Below, piece by piece: positions 30,016-41,200 of a stretch of DNA of 64,000 bases (position 1 is the stretch's first letter; the number at the start of each line of letters is the position of its first letter). Under the pieces are notes generated by a model that was given only the letters and a program-made list of their open reading frames with translations, ran no database searches and had not been told where the DNA came from. Made by a program: the position numbers and the translations under genes. The DNA comes from Edolisoma coerulescens (Eukaryota; Chordata; Aves; Passeriformes; Campephagidae): the NCBI GenBank assembly GCA_013397115.1, contig VWZW01007674.1, positions 62,001 through 126,000 on the forward strand. The letters are read 5' to 3'.

Positions 30016-33000
30016 TTCCGCCAAAAGCTCACGACACAGGAGTCTGTACTCTCCTTGAAAGCCCACAACATGTCCTCTGCCTGGGGCCAGCAGCAGAGCA
30101 CCCACATCTGCCATTTTCCCTTTGGTGAGCCTGGCAGAAAGGAGAACCCTGCAGCTTGGTGGATGCTGAGCGTTGTTTGCTCCACTCCACTAATCAACTT
30201 CCTACAGTCCAGTTCTGATTTGTTTCTAGGGATTTCTCTTTTCTGTACTCGGTACTGCTTATTCAAGCTTTAATCAGGGCCTAGATTGAGCCCGCTGGTT
30301 GTCCTTCACTCTGTGCTGCCTGCTAGGGAGCCACAGCTGCAGGCAGAGGATGCTCCTGGCAGCTGAAGAAGCCCATCAGCTAGTGACACGCAAAGAAGTC
30401 GGAGACCGAAACTAGGATGTAGTCAAGGACTAGGACTAAATGTAGTTTCCTTACCTCATGTTGTAATAGTGACAAATGCCACCAACTAGTAACTAAAAAG
30501 AGGTTTCACACTACAGGGGCAAAAAACCAGGGAGTTGTCCTAGTGCTGTTTTAAAGTTCATTTCTGTTCTTTTGTCTTGCTTCCTCCCACCTCTCCTGCA
30601 CTTTTCCAGCAATTTGTTCACTTTGTCTGGTGGCTGCTGACCGCTGTTCTGCCTCCCAGGATGTGATGCAGCTAGAGGGGCTGCTCCTATGGTCCTGGCA
30701 GTGAAGCTGTGTCTGCCTGTGGCTGAGCTGAAAGGCAAGACTGAGTCGAGCAATTGAAGCACTTGGCTGAATTGAAGAGCTTGACTGCTCACTTATTTTG
30801 TGAAAGGAACCGAGGCAGATTTGCATCTCTTTGTATCTCACACCGTAAAGGAGTTTGCTTAGCTGGAGCTGGGAGGCTCAGTGATAACTTCCCTTGTATG
30901 GAAGGAGCAAGCTATGTCGTGCTCAAATTGCAGTGTGCCAGAGATAATGCTTGGGATGTGTCTGCCCACGCACAGCAGAAACAATCACTGTGTTCTTGCC
31001 TGGCCCTTCCTCCCTCGAGGCTTCCGGCTCAGTCTGGCTCTGCCCAGAGGAGCAGCCCAGAGATCTGTAGTGCCAGCTTCTGCTGCAGGCATAGCATAGA
31101 TGGGAGACTGAGAACACTTCGCTCTCTTGTTTCCTCCCTGACCCATCAGATTTGATCCTAATAGTGGCATAATATATATCTATTTGCTTTTAACCTTCTT
31201 TGCAGCACCTTTATTTTTTTAGAAAAGGTTAGGTGCTTTCAAGCTGTGCACAACCGTTTGACAAATGCCATTCTTTCATGTGATGCTTCACATTTGTAGA
31301 CTGGTCAGTCACCATAACCTGCAAGTCCTAATAGCATTACTGACTAACAGATTGTTTTGTGACCTCCTTTGCTTTATATTGTTCCTCAGGTCAGGCTCAA
31401 CACACAGCCTGGGGAAAAAGAAGGGGCAGAGAGGAGTACACAGAAAAGGCTACTTGCCTACTGTGTATTTGCCTCATCTTGCTTGCTTGTGTTCTGCCAT
31501 ACTTAGGGCTGTTGAAACTGGAGGTTTTTGCATGTATGAAGTTTTCTAGCTGATCTAGTCAGATAGAAAGTCCCTCGTGGAGGCCAAATATCTGAGAGTT
31601 GCACCATATTCTGCTAACTGTTCAAGCACCAAACAAGAAGTTGCCTCCTTGACGAAAGCTTGATGAGGTTACACCTATAGCATGGAAATGTGAATCTCCC
31701 TCTTTGTGATTTTTCTTTCAGTGCTTCCCTGGCCTAGAAACAACACTCAAACCAGCATTAGTTCCACAGCTCTGATTTGTTTGATCTGATTTTCAGTTAG
31801 ATCTCAGTTCCCCACTAAAACCCTGTACTTTTTAGTCATATTTGGTTTTTAAGCGAGCCATCTTTATTACAGTCAAAATATGTGTCACAGCTTACATAGG
31901 GGAGAGTCATCGGAATCACAGCATGTAGTATGGGTCTCTGGTCTGCTTTAAGATGTCCTCTCTAAGTCCTGCAGTTTCAGGTATGCTACCTGCATCCTGT
32001 TGTCTTTGTGGCTAGAGTGGGCAGAAATGATGGGAAGTGCCTCAGAGAAAGGTGCTGGCAGGCAAAGACATCCTCATCTGAGTTCAAGAAAAGGCAGACA
32101 GGTTTTTCACACAACAGTCACTGGAGGAGCTGCAGCAGTCCTGGACAAGAGCCCTTGAAGTGTTTTCCCAGCAATCTAGGATCAGCAGAACAGGAAAAAC
32201 CAGGGCTGCTCGGTGTGAGATGCCAACCATTTCATGACAAGAAGAGGGAGAGACAGAATGAAACTCTGCATGTAAGTGCACACCAGTCTCTCTTACTGAA
32301 GTTTCTCAAATAGGAAGTGGCAGAGTAGTCTTGGAGCATGCCTGTGGGAAAACAGAAAATTTTTCTTAAACTTCATGAGGTGTTGGGGTTTTCTGGTGGG
32401 GGAGGGAGGTTAAGGGATACTTTCAGTCTAGTCTGCTTTAAAATAGACTATTTTTAGTGCTTTCATATAGGGCAGATTTGAAAAGATCAAGTGGCAGTGT
32501 CTAAATACACAGATAAAGGCTGGATCAGTTTCACAAGGTGCTGAAGTGGGATAAATGCTGAATTTCTGCTGGCTTCTGAACTTTACCTCTGTCCTCACAT
32601 GAGGGGGAAAACCAGCAAGGTTTCCCCTTACATAGCTTTGTACTTACGGGCTTTTAGCCACAATCAGTTCTAAACAGGAGGTCTGAAGGGAAGGGGCCAT
32701 GCTTTCTGAAGTGCATCTCTTTGGGTTGGGAAAGAAAACAGAAGAATTCAAGTCCTTTGGGACCTGAGAAAAGGTTGCAAAATGAGAAAATGGACCCAGA
32801 TTTTTCAAAGCCACCACAGGGCTGGCTATGGAGTTGAACAGAGATCTCCCCAAGGGCCTGGAGCCAGGGGTGCCCAGATGGCAGGAAACCCGGCAGGCCT
32901 GCCAGGAGCACAGGGCAGCTCTGTGCTCCAGTGGTCCTGGGCCAAGGCTCCAGACTGAGCTCAGGAAAGGCTGGCTGACCTGCTTTTTATCTCATTGCAT

Positions 33001-35272
33001 CAGGTGCTGTGGCGGTTCTGTAGTTCTGCACAGCCAATCTTCAAAGCACCAGTGTTCATCATGTAACTGCTACTGTGTACTCAGAGACGTCCTTGTATGT
33101 AAGCCTTGTATGTAAGGCATCACCAAAAATTTCTTCCTGCAATGACTTCACAGACCAAGGCATTCAAAATTAGTAGCAACTTTTGAGGACACCTTAATCT
33201 TAATGCCATCCACTTTCCTCCAACTTCTCTGTAGTCCTGGTCTGGTAACACATACCCAAAGCTAACTGACAGGCAAATTGTGGGCTGTATAGCAATCCAA
33301 TATTTGTCCATACAAGGCCTTGGTAATCAAACTCTTCAGTGCCTTGTAAAGGTTTTTATCAGCCAGTCATGCAGATACTTCTTAAATCCTAATACCGTGT
33401 TTGCACTCCTGCCACGGAAAAATGTTCTAATGGATTTGTTTTCACATTTTCAGGGAATGATGTCGCATCACAGACAGAACCAGGATGTTTCTGAAATAAA
33501 TTTTTTTTAAGAAATTAAAATATAGAGACATGGGATCTTACGCTTCTGGCCTGTCTGTAGCCATCTGTATATTTAACACTTTGTCTGATGGCAGCTGAAA
33601 GTTTCTGCTGCCACCATATCTATGCTGGGAGATAGTCCTGGTTTAATTTCTGAGACCAGATAGATCAATAAATTAGTTCTTATTTAACTGAAAAATCTTT
33701 GTTATCCTTATCTGGACATTAATAAATCCCAATAAAATAATTTTGTTTATTTGATCTAGTACTCTAGTTGATCTGAAGCAGTACGCCCCATCTGGGGCGC
33801 ATCTGAGCTCGGGGTTTGGTAGTACCGGATGAAATGGAAACCTGGTTCAGTGCTCAGCACTGGACGTCTAGGTACAGATCCAAGAGCAGGGCAGGCAGAC
33901 AGGGTTATTCCCCTAGAATACACCTGCAGCAATTTGGTTTTAGGGACTTCTTGACCAGAGGAGTCAGAATTGCATATAAAAACCTTCAGTTGTCTCTTTT
34001 CCAATCTTAATCGGGCCTTAATCCTACTTTTTGTATGGAAGCACTTTTACATCTTTCCCACTGCTCTTCTCTGAGCCCCGTACTTTCTGCTAAGCCCTTC
34101 TGCAGATGGCAGGATCAGAAGTGCACAGTCTTTGGGATGCAGATGCACTGCTGTGCTATCCTCACATTCTCCATTGTGTTCACTACCCCTTGCCAAAGTA
34201 TCCCTCACACATAATTTTCCAACTGCTATGGAACATCGACTAAGTTGACATTATTTTTAAGAATAAGCCCAAGAGCCCATCTTGATATAATGAGGTCAGC
34301 CCTGTTTTTCTCATGTCCTTTATTTTGAATTTCTAGGTTCCAGTTTTCCTGCTGTCTTCTCACCTTGTCATTTGGTAGCATATGGTTGTTTTGCAGCTCT
34401 TCACAGATAACCCTTCTGTTTTACTCAGCATATCCTCATGCCACCAGGAGGTTTGTCACATTTATTACTCACCCATTTGCCAGGTAATTGACTAAGTTCA
34501 CCAACAGCCTTCAACACTCGTCCCTCTGACACTGCCCTGGTGAACTCCCTCTGTCATGAAGGTTTGCATCTTATTTCTGCCTCTTATTTCCTGTCCTTTA
34601 ATCATTCACCCACTCATTCTCCTGTGAGTTTATATTCCTAGGGAACCTTTGGAGAAGCAGCTTGCTTCATGACCCTTCAGTAGGATAAGCAGGTGCTTGT
34701 ATGCACTGAGCCTTTTTTGTCCATGCCCTTCATGGCTGCTTCAAAGGCTTCTAATAGAGTTTCCAGCAAGCAGACAACACAGGAGGTGGAAAGTGAGCGA
34801 GACAGGGAACGTGCCAGTATTACCTCTCTTCTGCAGACACCCCAGTGGGTACAGAGTTCATCCAGGATGCTGGAAGACTCTGCTTCATTGCCTCCTCTCT
34901 TCAAGAGGATTTGATATTGCATCTTCCAGGGAAGCATCCCAAGTATCAGACTATTAGCTTTGCTTCTCTTTTCTCCCAGCTTTTCTTGATAGATCTCCTT
35001 CATTTGGCTTAAAATATGCATTGACTCAGGAATGGGAATTTATAGCCTGGTGACTGTCCTTTAGGTTCTATTTTATCCATGGCTGTTTCAGTGAGTATTG
35101 GGTTTCTCCAGTTGAAAGTGGAACCAATGGCAATGAAAATGACAGAATTGCATGCAGCCCACACATGAGAATGATTGAGAGTGAGAGATGTAGAACTGAA
35201 AAGGCTTCCTTCAACTACCTCCTTCAAAGTGAAGTCCAGTCTCCGTCATCCACCTGCTCCTTTTCCTCCCAG
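30016..35272. other. Intergenic sequence, no gene recognised
   Basis: About 5.3 kb with only short open frames. A 13-bp tandem duplication lies at 33091-33116 and a small GC palindrome (CGCCCCA TC TGGGGCG) at 33784-33799. No exon or further repeat family was identified. Confidence 0.55.
33091..33116. repeat. Perfect tandem duplication of 13 bp
   Basis: CCTTGTATGTAAG is repeated head to tail at 33091-33103 and 33104-33116. Confidence 0.95.
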
Positions 35273-35433
35273 AGAATACCTAAGGTATTGAACAGTCTTG
35301 CAGTGTCTTCAGACACTTTGATGCATATGGGAAAAAGGCCGGAGAGAGAACCACTGGAAGTGGGACAATGCAGGGATGTGCATGCCCAGAACTCCTATGA
35401 TGGGGAAAGGGATGGGGACCTAACACCTAGCAG
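35273..35433 (+). other. Exon-like segment with good splice borders
   Basis: A pyrimidine-rich acceptor (CCTGCTCCTTTTCCTCCCAG) ends at 35272, and an ideal donor (AGCAG|GTAAGT) begins at 35434. The 161 bp between are open in one frame (from RIPKVLNSLAVSS to GERDGDLTPS). I recognise no protein family and see no partner exon, so this may be a non-coding RNA exon or chance. It is listed because both borders are unusually strong. Confidence 0.2.
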
Positions 35434-37559
35434 GTAAGTTGGAAGGAGAGACCCGAAAAACAGGATTACCAAATCCTGTGCTGCACTTGAGAAGTTGGAA
35501 AACCCAATTTAAAAAAAACAGCACGGGGAAAAGGCAAGTTTGAGGCACACACAGTTGTCTTGGCTGCAGGACCTGCAAGTAATCCTTGGAATCAAGAACA
35601 GGACAACAGGCAGAAAAATAGGTGGAGGGAGGTGCTGAGAGGCATGAAGAGCTCCCAGCTGGTGTGATGTCCTGGGAGCCCCCTGTTAACCCCTCACCAT
35701 GTCTGAGACCCCCCCAGTGCTCTGACAAGCTGCAAGCCAGTTGCAGCTCCACTTTTAGGCCAGTGCCAGGCTAGATCTTCAGACCATTTCCCTTTCTTGT
35801 GGATGTCACTGCTCTGATGAGCACGTGTCTTGTGGATATTCACAACCCCCTGCAGAGGAAGCGAAAGCAGGGATGAACACTACCATGAGATGGGGAGGAC
35901 AAGGATGTGGCTGAAACCAAGTAGGTACAGGAGGATTACAGTGAAGTCAAATGACAGCTGATCAGCAAGGAACTGTTTTACCTTTAAGTTTACAGTAATG
36001 GTGTAAAGCTCTGGACAGGGGCCACTTACCCAGCTGGGCCCTTTGGCACTTCTGTCCTTAGAACCGTGCAGATGCAAATCACAGCTCTCTCTTGCCCGGG
36101 TAAAACAAAGCACTCATATTTATTCCCGACAGACTAATCCTGCTGTGTTCCCTGAGCATGAGCTCGGCATAATGAGACTTTTTTTGTAACTATTGTCTGT
36201 GATAAAACCAGAAACCCTTCGTAGGTTATTAGCTGATACAATGATACTCTAATGCACTTTGTAATTCACTTTTTATTCATGAGGCCTGACAGCTATTTCC
36301 ACAATGTGCTTCAGGACTGCATGGTCTCCATGGAGAGATTTCTTCTTGCTGTGTCAGGTACTTTGGATATTGAGAGATGATTAAAAAACTGTTTGTGCGT
36401 GGCAGCTTTCCTCCATGTTTTTAAAAAAGGCAGAAGAAATCAGTAAGATATTGCCAAGGCAGAGCCAGGAACTTGGCTTCAGGACTCTTATTCTCTTTGG
36501 CCTCATAATAATTTGGACCTAGCTGCTTCTCCCATCACTACTATGATTTCTTCAGATGTACTCAAAGCTCTTGGAAATTGCCAGGTCTGAGTGGCTTTTG
36601 GAGTGCCCCAAGGCTGATTCTGTTTCACATTCCAGTCACTACACTTACCAAGCATCCAGTTCTGGGAACAGCCTTGTGATGGCTGGGAGCTGCTCAGATG
36701 GTGGCAAAAGCCCCTTGACTTGGAGGATTTTCAGCAGAGGAGAGGATTTCTGATCCATGCCGGATGAAGCTAATAGGAAGATCTGCACTGAATTCAGGAT
36801 GTTCTGGCTCACATGGGGTAGGATTTTGGCAGCTCGCATGGCTGTCAGATTGCAATGTTATATGCTTTCAATGGCAGACAGGAACTGGGAGAAGAGCAGA
36901 TTGTGGCCTGCCAGGCAGCTGGGAAGTAGCCTGATGCAGTGGGAGGGATCACATATGGCTGAGAACACCAACATGTACAATGATGAATGGGAGGTGAGTA
37001 GGAGCCATGAAATACTAGCCTTGTCTTTAGCATGTTGTTCTGACCATGGTCTGAAAAGGAAAAAAAAAACAACAAACCACTGGAAAGATGAAGAATGTAA
37101 CACCTGAGAAATGCTTGGCAACCTTTGCCAAGCAATATTTGCATATAGGGTCAAAGAGGTGTTAGAAGTATTTTTTCTGTGGCAGCTTTGTTAGGACTTC
37201 TTCTAGCTGAACACTGGTCCAGTGAACACAGCAAGATCTTTAACCTTGACCACAACCAATCAGGCCATATTCTGTGTAAGTGCATGTCACAGAGTGTGAC
37301 CAGAACGTGTTTAGTGTATCTCACAGCTGCTGTATTTCAGTGGGACTGGTGCTCTGTAACAGGCTACTTTCAGTTGCTGCTGACACAGCTGCCCTCAAGG
37401 TTTCAGGCACCCCCGAAGGCTTTTCTAGCTGGCCCTGCAGGGCACTCTGTCCTCTCCCTGCCGCAGGTAGCTGAAAGTACATGTGGATGCAGACGTGGAA
37501 ACTTCTCAGTGAGACATGCAGCACTCGACTGGGCAGCAGGCTCCCGATGGGATCAGGTG
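35434..37559. other. Intergenic sequence, no gene recognised
   Basis: About 2.1 kb with short open frames only, up to 116 codons. No repeat family was recognised. An A-run lies at about 37060. Confidence 0.55.
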
Positions 37560-38241
37560 AGCAGTCCTTCCCTCGCTGTGCCTCGCTGCCCTGTGGTGGC
37601 AAGTGCGGGGCTCCTCTCGCTGTGGGTAGCAGAGCGTCTGAAGGAGCGGCGCGGAGAAGCCCGGCAGGGAAGATGTGCCGAGCTGCTTGGCGGCAGGGAA
37701 CAGAGCCCCTGGTAAGCCACGGGGAGGACTTTTTTCCTTTCCCACGAAGTAAAAAGAAAGAAAAGGGAAAGGAGGCTCCTACAACCTTCCCTGCGCTGGT
37801 AAGGGCCGTGAGGGCTGGGAAGGGGCGGAGCGCCCTCTGCTGGCGCCTGTCGCCAGCGGCAGCGGGGGCCGCCCGGCCTGTGCCGTCACTTTGGGGCGAC
37901 CGTCTTGGACGAGCCATTACACGTCTCTCCTTCAGACTCCCGGTGAGGGCAGTGGGCACAAGAGCTCGGCTTTGTGGAGTGTTTTGAAATCTGCTTGTAA
38001 AAGATGTCGTATAGGAACAGTGCTCTCTGCTAATAAAAACCACTGTGCGGGAGCATGTTACTGCTGGAACGGTGAAAAGAGGCGGTGCAGCCACACTTGA
38101 GGACTGCATTGAAGTCCAGGTGCAATAAATTGCTCTCCTTTGGGGACCTAAATCCCATCTGCTGGGAAAAAGATCCCAAAGCCTACAATTATAATTTTTA
38201 ATCTGTGTGTCCACGTGTTTCTTCCAGAATAAATGTTGCAT
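37321..38241 (-). CDS. 306-codon open frame over the CpG island, function unknown, doubtful
   Basis: The longest open frame in the window, starting with ATG at 38241 on the minus strand. Its middle is rich in Arg, Ala, Pro and Ser, as expected where GC-rich DNA lacks stop codons. I see no signal peptide, membrane segment, zinc finger or other domain, and the product resembles no family I know. Two plus-strand frames (178 and 168 codons) are also open over the same island, which argues that low stop density is the cause rather than coding. Confidence 0.08.
   Translation of the reverse strand: MQHLFWKKHVDTQIKNYNCRLWDLFPSRWDLGPQRRAIYCTWTSMQSSSVAAPPLFTVPAVTCSRTVVFISREHCSYTTSFTSRFQNTPQSRALVPTALTGSLKERRVMARPRRSPQSDGTGRAAPAAAGDRRQQRALRPFPALTALTSAGKVVGASFPFSFFLLRGKGKKSSPWLTRGSVPCRQAARHIFPAGLLRAAPSDALLPTARGAPHLPPQGSEAQRGKDCSPDPIGSLLPSRVLHVSLRSFHVCIHMYFQLPAAGRGQSALQGQLEKPSGVPETLRAAVSAATESSLLQSTSPTEIQQL
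37560..37960. promoter_or_regulatory. Small CpG island, candidate promoter or insulator
   Basis: I counted about 29 CpG dinucleotides between 37561 and 37980, with 13 in 37801-37920, where GC is far above the AT-rich flanks. A GC box (GGGGCGGAGC, 37822-37831) overlaps a CTCF-like core at 37830-37843. Two plus-strand donors, CTG|GTAAGC (GT at 37712) and CCG|GTGAGG (GT at 37943), could end a first exon. Three AATAAA hexamers on the plus strand follow at 38032, 38124 and 38228. In mammals the next gene in this direction is RGS6, so a distal first exon of that gene or a lncRNA start is conceivable. That is inference. Confidence 0.55.
37830..37843 (-). promoter_or_regulatory. CTCF-type core motif
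   Basis: The plus strand reads GCGCCCTCTGCTGG, so the minus strand reads CCAGCAGAGGGCGC. This fits the CTCF core consensus CCASYAGRKGGCR at every position. Confidence 0.65.
38032..38233 (+). promoter_or_regulatory. Cluster of three AATAAA hexamers downstream of the CpG island
   Basis: AATAAA occurs at 38032-38037, 38124-38129 and 38228-38233 on the plus strand, with T-rich sequence following the last one. They would suit a short, unspliced plus-strand transcript from the island, but AATAAA is common in AT-rich DNA. Confidence 0.3.
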
Positions 38242-41200
38242 TTTCTTTAAGAAACCAGGACTGATTTATCTTTGTTTTTCAGCTGTGTTTCTGAGGGGTA
38301 ACTGTGTGTTTCCCAGCAAGTAAATGCTATTGATATTACATAGCTGTCATGAGAAAGAAGATGACATGCTGGTAGTTTGGCAGCAGTTTCCTGGTGAAAG
38401 CAAGCATATAATGATCTTGTTGCATGATTTCCCTATGTTCCTCTTGTTCCATATCTTCCACAGATGCAGGCTGGAGATTAAAAGAATTGCACATCCTGTT
38501 TTTTTAGCAAAACTCACTTTCCTCAAGAATGCTTCTTTAACTTTTTATAAGTGGCAGCTCTGCTCATTCCCGTTTCTCCTCCTACCTTTTTAAGGTTGTA
38601 AGGAGTTTTAGATGTGTAGTGTGATTGTCATAGGCCATTTTCCTCCTGCTGTGCTGAATCAAGGCTGTAGACAGCAGAGTTTCTTCTCAGCAGGTAGAAT
38701 CAGCTGTCAAGTGATAAGAAATGTGCAGTTTCTGCTTTTTACATCCACTGTTGTGGACTAATGGATGTGGTCATTAATCTTAAAGCAGTAGCAGAAGCAG
38801 AACATACCCCAGCTGCACTTTAGTGTTTCTTGGGATGAAATTTTCAGTTGTTCAGCTGGGTGTAAAGTGGAGGTGGGGTCACTTTAACCAATAAGCATCA
38901 TCTGTAAAATTGCTGCTGCTAATGTTCATCAGCTAAAAGAAAATTGCTGACTGTTTTTTGATGCTTTTCAGTTATGTAAGTAAAGTAAGCATAAAAATAA
39001 TGCTGGAATGCTTCATCTGTATATGAACAGCTGGTTTGCTTGCAGGGTTTATGAAACAGAGATTTTGCCTGATTAGGAGGTTCTTTCCTAGGGGCAGCTG
39101 GCAGCTCACTGAACCCAAGGAGCAGCTGGGTGCTGTGTGTGGCTGCCACTGCTGCCTGGGACCACAAATTGGCAGCCGCACCAAGTACATTGATTAAAAA
39201 GAAAGGACAACAGGAGTAGGTGTATCCTCTGTAGGCCTGTGCCCCAACAATGTCCTGAAGGCCAGCCCGTCTACGTCTATTGCTATCACCATCAAATTCT
39301 TTCAGCCCTTTTTCTACATAGGCTCAGAGCTGAAGCACTCAGCTGTATTCAGTTGAGCAAGCTGAAAAAGAACAAGCAGTTTGATGAGTGGTGAAAAATT
39401 TGTCCTTACAGATTGGGCTGAAGAGCATTCTCTCTCTGTGGTCCCCCTCAGGGCAAGAGGAGTAAAGGCAAGACAAACAATTTAGTAATGAAGCTGTATG
39501 TAGTGAGCCCTAGCCTTTCTGGCAACAACCAGCAAGAATGGAAGACAAAACCTAATTCACCTGCTGCTGGAAGCTCATCCTTTTGCACCTATCTCATTTC
39601 TGCTAAAAGAAAATACAGCTCAGCAAAACTGGAAATGCTTCTAAAAACTGACTTCATTCCTACCTTCAAAAAGGAGATGAAAGAATGCCAACAGGTAACC
39701 TGCCAAGCTACTATCTTTCTCTGATGGATTTGCTTCTTCCATCCTCATTATCCTTCTGCTTGTAAGAGATGTTTTGAGAATCTAATTCTTGGACTCTATG
39801 CGAGCAAATGCAATTCCCTGATGTCCTGCTGATGCTATTGTGGGAAAGAGACTGTATAATACCAGTGGCAACTCATGCAGAGACCCACCTGTCCTCCTGG
39901 AAGCTGCAGCCCTTCACATCGTCACTACTGCCATGATGACGTGAGGATGGTCCTTATCCTACATAATGTTTGCAAGTGCTGCAGCCCAGCAAGGAGGACG
40001 CAGGGTATTTAAACACAGTGGTGTTTCTCTCTGCTCAGCAAATGCAAGGTATTTCAGGTCTTCCAGCTGTTCTACTTGGGTAGACCATCAGCTGCACCAT
40101 GAGGAGCCAAAGGGCCTGTTGGGAGGCCAAAGGCTATGCAGTGAGTCAGGCTGGTCCAGAGATCACTTTGTCACTCACAACGACACATCATCTCGTTTTC
40201 CTGCTGGGCTCATCCTTCAGATCAAAATGACCTCTTTAGCCACCTCTGATGGGTCATGTTCCTCTGCTCCCCAGAATTCTCAGCATTTGAAACCAGGTTG
40301 AAAAGGCTCATCAGTCCCACAAGTACTTGGCAGTCAGTGCATAGCCAGCACTGCTCAGTGTTACAGAGCAGAGGACAAATATGTGTGTCATTGCAATTGG
40401 AATCTTTACACCTTCGTACAACCATTTGTTCATGCGACCAGCAGCTGCGGAGCAGTTTCATAAAACTTAACACCATAGGTCTGAAATAAACATGTTTTTC
40501 GTACATCCACATTGCCAAGGTAAATAGATTATTAATTATGCAAAAACACAGTGAATTGAGTGAGTGGTCCATGCCAGGCCATCTAGCCCAAGTCGGAAGA
40601 ACTGTTAAAGCGTGATGTGAATTTGGAGAGGAGGAGTGGAGAGAGGCTGCCCCTGCTTAAAACCTTACTTTAATGATGTAGTCAGAGCATGCTTGGGATG
40701 GTTTTCCCCGATTCCTTACCCTTCTCCTCTATCCCAGGCCCTCTCAGGGGTAAGAAGCCTTTTGTCTGTAAAACTCTTATCCTGAAGTGATTCCAGGCTC
40801 CAGCACGCCCCCAGATCACTGCCATGGTGTGTTCAGCATCTTGTCAGAAGCTTGAGGGACCAGAGAAGTTGCCTGATATTGACAGACCATCTATGCACTA
40901 TGAGAGAGCAAGGCATCAAAGAGCTCCAATCTCAGTTTCTGGTCAGAGAACAATGCTTGCCATGCTTTGTTATGCACCAAACTGAACCATCTGGTGTAAG
41001 GCATTGGAGATGCTTCAAGGGTGCACCATCAATTATAAATCTCTGCAGCACCTTGTACGATTCAGATAAACTTTCCTGATGCTCTCACAGCCATTGCAGT
41101 ATAAAGCTATCAAATAATAATAGTAACAGTACTCTGCTTTAACACAGGAAACAGAATAATGTTGTGCACTCTTGGCTAAAAATACAAAGATTAGATCATG

